DNA of 11,267 nt, taken from assembly GCA_017694135.1 (NCBI GenBank), contig JADING010000002.1, positions 1 to 11,267 of the forward strand, in the 5' to 3' direction. Position numbers and translations under genes: made by a program. Shown here piece after piece: positions 1-5,269 of the stretch. The notes beneath the pieces were generated by a model. It was not told where the DNA came from, ran no database searches, and saw nothing but the letters and a program-made list of their open reading frames with translations. Each line of letters opens with the position of its first letter. Position 1 is the stretch's first letter. The DNA is from Candidatus Scatoplasma merdavium (GTDB lineage: Bacteria; Bacillota_I; Bacilli_A; RFN20; CAG-288).

Positions 1-753
1 GTATTCTTTTAAGCCTCCCTTGTAAGAGAAGATGTCTTTCCTTGAAGTTCGCTTGTCTTCCAAAATGAAGGTAACGCCGCTGTTTAACCCGGCGCGATCA
101 TCTAAGTTAGAAGCGATTTTTTGGTAGTCAAAACTCGTGTCAGAAAAAATGCTCGGATCTGGACAAAAAGTGACTTTAGTTCCCCTTTTACTCGTCGGAG
201 TAGAACTTATAGGAGAAACGAGTTTTTCACCTTTGTCAATGTATTCCCCATTTTTGTCTTTTTTTAAAGGAGCTGATTCAAAACGGATATGATGACAGTA
301 TCCATCGCGGTAAGAATCAACCTCCATCCACGAAGAAAGCGCGTTGACAACCGCACCACCAACGCCGTGGAGACCACCGGCAGTCTTGTAATTTTTTTCA
401 TCGAATTTCCCACCGGCATGAAGCTTTAAATAAACCATTTCAAAACCGGAGAGGCCAGTTTCTTTATTGATGTCGTAAGGAACACCGCGGCCGCGATCTT
501 CAATAGTGATCGAGTTATCGGTATTGATAGTCACCGAAATTTGATTTCCATATCCTTCATTAGCTTCATCGACCGCATTATCGACAATTTCCCACACCAA
601 ATGGTGCAAGCCGTTGGTATCGGTCGATCCGATGTACATGCCCGGGCGCTTTCTGACCGCTTCAAGATCCGAAAGCAAAGACATGTCGTTAGCGTTGTAT
701 CCGTCTTTTTTGCCCGTTTCTAAGCGGGTATCTTTACTAGCGATTTTACTCAT
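1..753 (-). CDS. parE: DNA topoisomerase IV subunit B (ParE), N-terminal part, cut by window edge
   Basis: ATPase subunit of topoisomerase IV, which with ParC decatenates daughter chromosomes. Only 251 codons are present; the gene continues past the left edge. The GHKL (Bergerat) ATP fold is visible: E55 and N59 in the EIVDNAVDE helix, a D86-R-G-R-G90 loop, the ATP-lid motif GGLHGVG at 126-132, and GTKVTFCPD at 191-199 leading into the transducer domain. ParE is chosen over GyrB because of YKTAGGLHGVG, GYGNQI and the short HRDG-like YRDG strand, and because plsY lies divergently next door as in Bacillus. parC would be expected downstream, outside the window. The start is ATG at 753 with AAGAAGG (767-761) 7 nt upstream. 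The N-terminus is about 20 residues longer than the conserved core. GyrB remains a less likely alternative. Confidence 0.85.
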   Translation of the reverse strand, partial: MSKIASKDTRLETGKKDGYNANDMSLLSDLEAVRKRPGMYIGSTDTNGLHHLVWEIVDNAVDEANEGYGNQISVTINTDNSITIEDRGRGVPYDINKETGLSGFEMVYLKLHAGGKFDEKNYKTAGGLHGVGGAVVNALSSWMEVDSYRDGYCHHIRFESAPLKKDKNGEYIDKGEKLVSPISSTPTSKRGTKVTFCPDPSIFSDTSFDYQKIASNLDDRAGLNSGVTFILEDKRTSRKDIFSYKGGLKEY

Positions 754-777
754 TTAACTACCTTCTTTACCTAGTAA

Positions 778-786
778 ATTATATCA
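778..786 (-). promoter_or_regulatory. Extended -10 promoter of parE
   Basis: Read on the minus strand this is TGATATAAT, a perfect extended -10 (TGn plus TATAAT). No convincing -35 lies 16-18 nt upstream, which is normal for extended -10 promoters. It sits 25 nt before the parE start, so the leader would be short. The same nine bases precede apt. Confidence 0.6.
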
Positions 787-794
787 AAATTAGA

Positions 795-800
795 TATTAT
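795..800 (+). promoter_or_regulatory. Possible -10 of plsY
   Basis: TATTAT matches the -10 consensus at five of six positions and would place transcription start just before the plsY ribosome site at 815-821. No good -35 is visible. It is back to back with the parE -10 only about 11 bp away, so the two polymerase footprints would overlap. Confidence 0.35.
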
Positions 801-826
801 TTAATAGCGTAATTAAGGAGGTCAAT

Positions 827-1591
827 ATGGATGTATTTTATCTAATATTGCTATATATCGCTGTCATCTTAACTTCTTACTGTATCGGCTCACTCAACTG
901 GGGATACATCATCTCTAAATACATCTACCACATCGACATTTTCAAAGTTGGATCCGGTAACGCCGGAGGTACCAACGTTGGGCGCGCTTGTGGGAAAAAA
1001 GCCGCTTACGCCGTCATCTTACTCGACGTTTTAAAAACTGTAGCTGCGGTTTGGGGGTGGTTCTTTATCGTTCAAGCCACGCAAATTAAAGATTTTATCT
1101 TCATTGATATAAATCCTGATTACCCTATCTCAACTTTGTATTACTTAGCTGGACTCGGTGTTGCCTTAGGTCACACATATCCGTTTTTAACTCATTTCCG
1201 CGGTGGAAAGTGCGTCGCTTGTTACGGCGGCTTCTGCTTGTGTACAAACTGGATGCTCGCTGTCATCGGCGTTATCGCTTTCTTAGGTATCTACTTTTGG
1301 AAGAAACGCGTATCTTTATCCTCAGTTCTCGCCGTTATATTGGTTTTGTTAATTTCTTTAACTTTTGGGATACTTAACATTTATTTTGACACTTCTTGGG
1401 CTTTCTACTTTAATTCGTCGTTCAAGATGGATCCTTCTTTGATTCACACCGCCTTTATATTTGTCTTTACCGCGGCGGTTATCTATCTTCACAAAGCTAA
1501 CATCAAGCGGCTGAAGCGCCACGAAGAACCGGAAACTCACTTTGTTCACAAGGGCGAAAAACCCGTTGCTGATTACGAAGAAAAAAAGTAA
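827..1591 (+). CDS. plsY: Glycerol-3-phosphate acyltransferase PlsY
   Basis: Membrane enzyme that moves an acyl group from acyl-phosphate to the sn-1 position of glycerol-3-phosphate, the first acylation in phospholipid synthesis. The 254 residues hold the three PlsY signatures: SYCIGSLNWGYIISK (17-31), the phosphate-loop-like GSGNAGGTN (42-50), and GHTYP followed by FRGGKCVAC (115-132). Hydrophobic segments near 4-22, 60-82, 104-118, 142-157, 165-183 and 206-221 fit the polytopic fold. It is longer than the roughly 200 residues usual in the family, with a loop near 84-103, extra sequence near 184-204 and a charged C-terminal tail of about 30 residues (EEPETH, KGEK, EEKK). Motif 3 has Cys129 where Gly or Ala is usual, and Cys132, 137 and 139 follow closely. 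Start: ATG with AAGGAGG (815-821) 5 nt upstream. It appears to be transcribed alone and ends at the 1595-1645 terminator. Confidence 0.93.
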   Translation: MDVFYLILLYIAVILTSYCIGSLNWGYIISKYIYHIDIFKVGSGNAGGTNVGRACGKKAAYAVILLDVLKTVAAVWGWFFIVQATQIKDFIFIDINPDYPISTLYYLAGLGVALGHTYPFLTHFRGGKCVACYGGFCLCTNWMLAVIGVIAFLGIYFWKKRVSLSSVLAVILVLLISLTFGILNIYFDTSWAFYFNSSFKMDPSLIHTAFIFVFTAAVIYLHKANIKRLKRHEEPETHFVHKGEKPVADYEEKK

Positions 1592-1594
1592 AAG

Positions 1595-1645
1595 AAAAAC
1601 CGCCTTTAAGACAGAAGCTAGTTCTAATCTTGAGGCGGTTTTTTT
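1595..1645. terminator. Bidirectional intrinsic terminator between plsY and yneF
   Basis: A long hairpin with ACCGCCT (1599-1605) pairing with AGGCGGT (1633-1639), extended by AAGA/TCTT (1608-1611 with 1628-1631) and an inner AGAA/TTCT stem (1613-1616 with 1622-1625). A run of seven T (1639-1645) follows on the plus strand. On the minus strand the complement of the left A-rich arm gives TTTTTCTTTT. It can end plsY in one direction and yneF in the other. It begins 3 nt after the plsY stop and its right T run touches the yneF stop codon. Confidence 0.88.
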
Positions 1646-1883
1646 AGTCGGCGTTTTGTCCCATCGAACGCATGACTTCGCGAACCTGCTTTTCAGAGGG
1701 GTTTCTCCCCATTTGCTTAAGCATGGCGCGAATCTGCTTTTCGTTGATAGGTGGGTGCTTTTTTAATTCTTTTTTAAAAACAAAACGAGCTATAAAATAC
1801 CCAGCGACTAAACCGGCAACAGCACAACCTATAGCGGTTAAAGCAATGGTCCAGCCGGTTGAAAGTAAAATTGGTAAATACAT
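1644..1883 (-). CDS. yneF: Small single-pass membrane protein, YneF / UPF0154 family
   Basis: A 79-residue protein of unknown function found across Firmicutes and Mollicutes. One transmembrane helix spans about residues 8-36 (Gly/Ala-rich, ending in FIARFVFKK), followed by a cytoplasmic tail with the family signature: KKHPPINEKQIRAMLKQMG (41-59), then NPSEKQVREVMRSMG. Length and architecture match the family closely. Start: ATG at 1883 with AGGAGG (1893-1888) 4 nt upstream. It is convergent with plsY and lies downstream of efp on the same strand, but is separated from efp by the efp terminator and probably has its own promoter. Family membership is clear; no biochemical role can be assigned. 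Confidence 0.9.
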   Translation of the reverse strand: MYLPILLSTGWTIALTAIGCAVAGLVAGYFIARFVFKKELKKHPPINEKQIRAMLKQMGRNPSEKQVREVMRSMGQNAD

Positions 1884-1904
1884 AAATCCTCCTGAGTTAG
1901 CTTT

Positions 1905-1916
1905 GTTATATTAACA
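1905..1916 (-). promoter_or_regulatory. Probable -10 region of yneF
   Basis: On the minus strand TGTTAATATAAC offers an extended -10 (TGTTAATAT) overlapping a TATAAC hexamer, 12 nt before the yneF ribosome site and directly after the efp terminator. No clear -35 is seen because that position falls in the terminator A/T run. Confidence 0.4.
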
Positions 1917-1928
1917 TAACTAAGCGAT

Positions 1929-1954
1929 AAAAAAAACCGGACAGAGCCGGTTTT
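1929..1954 (-). terminator. Intrinsic terminator of rpmG-efp
   Basis: On the minus strand AAAACCGG (1954-1947), loop CTCTGT and CCGGTTTT (1940-1933) form a perfect 8-bp stem followed by a run of T to 1929. It begins 2 nt after the efp stop codon. Confidence 0.9.
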
Positions 1955-1956
1955 AA

Positions 1957-2529
1957 TTAATTGTTAGCGCGAGAATCGTATTCACCGGTATCGGTGCGGA
2001 CGTAGACGGTTTCCCCGTTTTTAATAAACATCGGAACTTTGATAACGAGGCCAGTTTCTAAAGTAGCGTCTTTCTGCGGCTTGTTAATCGTATCTCCGCG
2101 AACCGCATCATCGGTGTGAACGATCTTCAAAGCGACTTTAACTGGAAGTTCAATACCGATAATTTCACTGCCGTAATAAGTTACTGTAACTTCCTGTTCG
2201 TCTTTTAAGAACTGCTTTTCCCACTTGAGTCTCTCGTCAGGAATCGAGACTTGTTCGTAAGTGGCAGTATCCATGAAGACGGAGAAATCACCATCGTCAT
2301 AAAGATACGACATCTTCTTTTTGTCCAAATAAATGAGTTGAACCTTGTCACCACCTGTGAAAGACATATCGGTGACAGCACCAGAACGGAGGTTTTTAAC
2401 CTTGACTTTAACAACCATTTGGCGCATAGCGGTCTTGTTGTGTTCGATATCGATAACCGTGTAGATGTTGTTATCGACTGTAAACATCTTTCCCGGACCT
2501 AAATCGTTGCAAATAATGATATCAGCCAT
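1957..2529 (-). CDS. efp: Elongation factor P (unusual tip, no PGKG)
   Basis: Translation factor that binds between the P and E sites and relieves ribosomes stalled at polyproline. The 190 residues match the normal length and three-domain plan: a KOW-like domain I (about 1-63, with PGKMFTVDNNIYTVIDIEH and KVKVKNLRSG), OB domain II (about 67-128, with KKKMSYLYDDGDFSVFMD) and OB domain III (about 131-187, with GDTINKPQKDATLETGLVIKVPMFIKNGE and TGEY). The conserved loop normally reads HVKPGKG with a modified Lys (Arg in some) at the tip. Here it reads H30-N-K-T-A-M-R36, and a gapless alignment from either side puts Met35 at the tip. The fold is intact, so this looks like a lineage variant and not decay. 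Start: ATG at 2529 with AGGAG (2543-2539) 9 nt upstream. It follows rpmG by 19 nt, and its ribosome site lies in that gap. Confidence 0.95.
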   Translation of the reverse strand: MADIIICNDLGPGKMFTVDNNIYTVIDIEHNKTAMRQMVVKVKVKNLRSGAVTDMSFTGGDKVQLIYLDKKKMSYLYDDGDFSVFMDTATYEQVSIPDERLKWEKQFLKDEQEVTVTYYGSEIIGIELPVKVALKIVHTDDAVRGDTINKPQKDATLETGLVIKVPMFIKNGETVYVRTDTGEYDSRANN

Positions 2530-2548
2530 CTTGCAAAACTCCTAAAGA

Positions 2549-2707
2549 TTATCTCTTTTCCTTGTGGACGGTCTTCTTCCCACATCTCGGGCAGAACTTA
2601 TTGATTTCAAAACGCTCAGGGTGAGCTTTTTTGTTCTTGGTCGTGATGTAGTTCTCTTCACCGCAAACGGTGCACTTGAGAGTGATTTCTGTTCTAGCTT
2701 CAGCCAT
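2549..2707 (-). CDS. rpmG: 50S ribosomal protein L33, zinc-ribbon form
   Basis: A 52-residue ribosomal protein. Two CxxC pairs, C12-T-V-C15 and C39-P-R-C42, form the zinc ribbon typical of the zinc-containing L33 paralogue. EITLKCTVC, NYITTKNKK, PERFEINKFCPRCGKKT and the basic end HKEKR are standard L33 features. Start: ATG at 2707 with AAGGAG (2719-2714) 6 nt upstream; stop TAA at 2551-2549. It is first in a two-gene unit with efp. Whether the genome also has a zinc-free paralogue cannot be judged here. Confidence 0.95.
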   Translation of the reverse strand: MAEARTEITLKCTVCGEENYITTKNKKAHPERFEINKFCPRCGKKTVHKEKR

Positions 2708-2727
2708 ATCTATCTCCTTTTCTTAAT

Positions 2728-2744
2728 CTCGAAAAAATTTCGAG
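2728..2744 (-). promoter_or_regulatory. Palindromic hairpin in the rpmG-efp leader
   Basis: CTCGAAA (2728-2734) and TTTCGAG (2738-2744) form a perfect 7-bp inverted repeat around a 3-nt centre. It lies between the predicted transcription start and the rpmG ribosome site, 9 bp from the latter. It has no T run after it on the minus strand, so it is not a terminator. It could be a protein-binding operator or an mRNA hairpin; it does not resemble CIRCE, LexA or Zur sites as I know them. Confidence 0.5.
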
Positions 2745-2758
2745 CCATAAGCTTTAAT

Positions 2759-2787
2759 ATATTATCAAAACTTAGTTTCCTATACAA
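2759..2787 (-). promoter_or_regulatory. Promoter of rpmG-efp
   Basis: Minus-strand TTGTAT (2787-2782), a 17-nt spacer and TAATAT (2764-2759) preceded by TGA, so an extended -10. It would give a leader of about 45 nt that includes the CTCGAAA/TTTCGAG hairpin. Confidence 0.55.
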
Positions 2788-2900
2788 TTAGATTTTAACT
2801 AAACTTCAACTAATAAATTACTAAATAACTACTTCTCAGCCTAATTGTGAGATTTTTACGCTAAGAAAAGTTAAACTTATGTAAGCACGAGGATATCAAT
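2788..2900 (+). other. AT-rich ispG upstream region
   Basis: Spacer between divergent rpmG and ispG. No plus-strand promoter stands out: TTGTGA (2845-2850) and TAAACT (2872-2877) are 21 nt apart, too far for a normal pair, and TACAAT (2783-2788) lacks a -35. The stretch 2797-2833 has ACT triplets at 2798, 2809, 2820 and 2831, an 11-bp period in an A/T background. A weak TCTCA/TGAGA hairpin (2834-2852) is followed by five T. The ispG ribosome site is GAGGA at 2889-2893. Confidence 0.35.
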
Positions 2901-3929
2901 ATGCGCAAATTAACAAAAGAAGTTCACGTTGGAAATATCAGATTAGGTAACAATAATCCCATTGTTGTCCAAACTATGGCAAATATCAAAACATCAAAGA
3001 TTGATGAAATCCTTTCTTTAGAAGAGCGCTTGAGCAAAATCGGTAACAAGCTACTTCGCTTATCGGTTTTAGATGAAGATGACGCTAACGCTTTCAAGAT
3101 ACTTTCTAAGAAGTCAAACACCCCGTTAATTGCGGATATCCACTTCAATATAAACTACGCTATTCAAGCTATAGAAAACGGAGCTAAGGCGATTCGCATC
3201 AATCCGGGAAACATGAAAAAGGAAGATGTTTACAAATTGATTCCCTTTGCTAAAAAACACGATATCGCTATTCGTATTGGCGTTAACTCTGGTTCAATTG
3301 GCCAAGGCAAAAAAGCCACACTCGACAATATGATTCTTTCGATGCGAGACTACGTATCCATATTTGAAGAAAGCGGATTTACTAATCTGGTCCTTTCGTT
3401 AAAATCATCCGATCCAAATTTGACCAAAGAAGTGTATTTCAAAGCTAGCGAAGTCTTTCCTTACCCTCTCCATTTAGGTGTTACTGAAGCCGGTGGGAGC
3501 TATTTTGGCGCTATTAAATCATGCATAGGACTAATTCCGCTTTTAGAAAACGGTATTGGCGATACGATCAGAATCTCTCTTTGTTCGTCTCCCGAAGATG
3601 AAGTTCTAGCTGCTTATCAACTTTTAAAAGGTTTAAACTTAATCACTGACTTTCCAAATTTAGTTTGCTGCCCTACTTGCGGAAGGACTCAAGTTGACCT
3701 TAAAAGGGTTTATCAATTGGTCTTAGATAAGGTCAAGTATGTCAAAAAAGACATTAAGATTGCCATTATGGGGTGCCCGGTGAACGGACCTGGTGAAGCT
3801 AAAGATGCCGATATCGGGCTCGCTGGAGGTGTAGATCACTTTTTAATCTTCAAAAAAGGTAAACCAGTCGCTAACCTCAGTGAAGATGAAGCTTTGGTTT
3901 ACCTGTTTAACGAAATAGATAATTTCTAG
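2901..3929 (+). CDS. ispG: 4-hydroxy-3-methylbut-2-en-1-yl diphosphate synthase IspG (GcpE)
   Basis: Cytoplasmic 4Fe-4S enzyme of the MEP isoprenoid pathway; it reductively opens 2-C-methyl-D-erythritol 2,4-cyclodiphosphate to HMBPP, the substrate of IspH. The 342 residues are the short bacterial form. Residues 1 to about 245 are the TIM barrel (VQTMANIKTSK, PLIADIHFN, AIRINPGN, IRIGVNSGS, LHLGVTEAGG). The C-terminal cluster domain holds C257-PT-C260-GR and MG-C292-PVNGPG-E299. The spacing 257/260/292/299 equals that of the E. coli ligands C270, C273, C305 and E312, so the enzyme should be active. C292 is followed by Pro where Val is common. Start: ATG with GAGGA (2889-2893) 7 nt upstream. 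Its TAG stop overlaps the helicase stop of the opposite strand. The partial ispH at the right edge acts on its product. Confidence 0.96.
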   Translation: MRKLTKEVHVGNIRLGNNNPIVVQTMANIKTSKIDEILSLEERLSKIGNKLLRLSVLDEDDANAFKILSKKSNTPLIADIHFNINYAIQAIENGAKAIRINPGNMKKEDVYKLIPFAKKHDIAIRIGVNSGSIGQGKKATLDNMILSMRDYVSIFEESGFTNLVLSLKSSDPNLTKEVYFKASEVFPYPLHLGVTEAGGSYFGAIKSCIGLIPLLENGIGDTIRISLCSSPEDEVLAAYQLLKGLNLITDFPNLVCCPTCGRTQVDLKRVYQLVLDKVKYVKKDIKIAIMGCPVNGPGEAKDADIGLAGGVDHFLIFKKGKPVANLSEDEALVYLFNEIDNF

Positions 3930-5269
3930 CGTTTCTTTTCAAAGTAGGAGAAGGAAGTTCCTTCTTTCTTGTTCCTTTCCGCTAGGTTTTTCTTAATGAC
4001 GTCTTCTTTGTGTTTTTTCTTCGTCCTTTCAATCATCTGCCTCACTTTCTTTTTGTAGTTCGGTTTAACTTTGGAAGAACGGAGCTTGTAAATATTGTGT
4101 TTGATTTCTTTTTCTAAGTATTTGTTATTAATCTTAGGTTTAGGGCTTCTCTCTTTTAAATAAGAGATTTCACCGCTTTTTAAAACGGCAAATTTAAATT
4201 TATCGAAGCGCGAGTAGAGCTTTTTAGCCTCGGAGTTGTTATCTTCAGAGTAGAAAACATACGAGTTGCCCTTTTTGTCGTATCTACCGCATCTTCCTGC
4301 TCTGTGGAAGTAGTAGTCGAGATTTAAAGGCAAAGAATAAGAAAGGACGTCGCTTATTGAATCATCGTCAAACCCTCTTGCTAAGCGATCGGTCGCGATC
4401 AAAATAGAATATCTGTCCTCTTTGAAATCTCTCGTTCTCTTTCTAACTTCGCTGTTACTTAATTCCTTAGAAACGTAAGACGCTTGGATACCTTGTTTGT
4501 TTAAGTATGAGGCAATCTTTTCCGGATTATCAGCATTTGAGACAAACACCAACAACTTGTAAGGATTTTTCGCTTTAATAAATTCGACTAACGCTTTTAA
4601 AGGATCGACGTGTTTGATATCCAACATGTAATGTGTAACATTAGAAGAAGTTATCTCTCCTTTGTTTTCCACATTGATTACTTTGTTGGCTTTAATAAAC
4701 TTCTTAGTAAACGCATCAAGGTGTTCAGGTATTGAAGCGGTAAAGAGGAATTTTTTTGCCCCGCTTAATTTCGCAGATTGAATAGCTTGAGCTAAATCAG
4801 TCTCTTCCTTTTGATCAAACAGAAGCATATCGCCCTCATCTAAGACAATGCGCTTTAAGTTGGAATTGTCGAGCTTATAAAGCTCAGAATAAAGCTTGTT
4901 AGGCGTGGTCAAAACCACTTGGCTTTCTTTCAAGCTAGCTTTGCTTATTTCCGTATCTAAAACAGCTACTTTAACTTTCTTGTAAGAAGCGAACTGCTCA
5001 AAGTTCGATTTAACCTGTTCAATGAGCAAATTGGTTGGAAGAACAATCAGAGCTTGAACTCCCTTGTTAGTATCTAAATCTGAAAGAATCGGAGCTAAAT
5101 AGCAAAGGGTTTTACCTGAACCAGTCGGAGCTTTAAATACCCCGCTTTCGTTGCGCAGTAAATAAGGTATGGCCTTTTGTTGTATTTCTGTCATTTCAAG
5201 ATATCCTAACCTGTTTAATTCCTTAATGAGGTTAGGATCTAACTTAAAAGCGCTAAATTTCATTCCCAT
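3926..5269 (-). CDS. DEAD-box family RNA helicase with DEGD motif II
   Basis: Superfamily 2 ATP-dependent RNA helicase, 447 residues. Motifs in order, numbered from this start: Q motif GYLEMTEIQ (about 22-30), Walker A APTGSGKT (47-54), Ia LPTNLL, Ib TTPNKL, motif II D144-E-G-D147 where DEAD is usual, motif III TAS in place of SAT, motif IV LLVFVSNAD, motif V IATDRLARGFD (291-301) and motif VI HRAGRCGR (322-329). After domain 2 comes a Lys/Arg-rich tail of about 75 residues, likely for RNA binding. All catalytic acidic, Lys and Arg residues remain, so it should hydrolyse ATP. Start: ATG at 5269 with GGAG (5279-5276) 6 nt upstream; an in-frame TTG at 5284 gives a longer reading frame but lacks such a site. 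It overlaps the end of aspS by 17 nt and is last in the apt operon. CshB-like ribosome or cold-shock roles are plausible but not shown. Confidence 0.9.
   Translation of the reverse strand: MGMKFSAFKLDPNLIKELNRLGYLEMTEIQQKAIPYLLRNESGVFKAPTGSGKTLCYLAPILSDLDTNKGVQALIVLPTNLLIEQVKSNFEQFASYKKVKVAVLDTEISKASLKESQVVLTTPNKLYSELYKLDNSNLKRIVLDEGDMLLFDQKEETDLAQAIQSAKLSGAKKFLFTASIPEHLDAFTKKFIKANKVINVENKGEITSSNVTHYMLDIKHVDPLKALVEFIKAKNPYKLLVFVSNADNPEKIASYLNKQGIQASYVSKELSNSEVRKRTRDFKEDRYSILIATDRLARGFDDDSISDVLSYSLPLNLDYYFHRAGRCGRYDKKGNSYVFYSEDNNSEAKKLYSRFDKFKFAVLKSGEISYLKERSPKPKINNKYLEKEIKHNIYKLRSSKVKPNYKKKVRQMIERTKKKHKEDVIKKNLAERNKKEGTSFSYFEKKR
3949..3975 (+). terminator. Possible ispG terminator embedded in helicase coding sequence
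   Basis: AGAAGGA (3949-3955) and TCCTTCT (3959-3965) form a perfect stem on a 3-nt loop, followed by the pyrimidine-rich TTCTTGTTCC. It begins 20 nt after the ispG stop and is the only hairpin seen near it. The T run is interrupted, so it would be a weak terminator. On the other strand the same bases encode the K-E-G-T-S-F stretch near the helicase C-terminus, which could alone explain the pattern. Confidence 0.3.

Noticed and set aside
1672..1914. 80-codon plus-strand open frame over yneF
   Set aside because: yneF on the other strand has a family match, ribosome site and terminator; this frame has none.
2564..2791. 75-codon plus-strand open frame over rpmG
   Set aside because: Antisense to rpmG, which has both zinc CxxC pairs and a strong ribosome site.
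2834..2857. TCTCA/TGAGA hairpin followed by five T upstream of ispG, as an attenuator
   Set aside because: Only a 5-bp stem with a 9-nt loop; too weak to claim, and the transcription start is unknown.
2879..2884. ATG-TAA minimal upstream reading frame before ispG
   Set aside because: No ribosome site in front of it and such six-base matches are expected by chance in AT-rich DNA.
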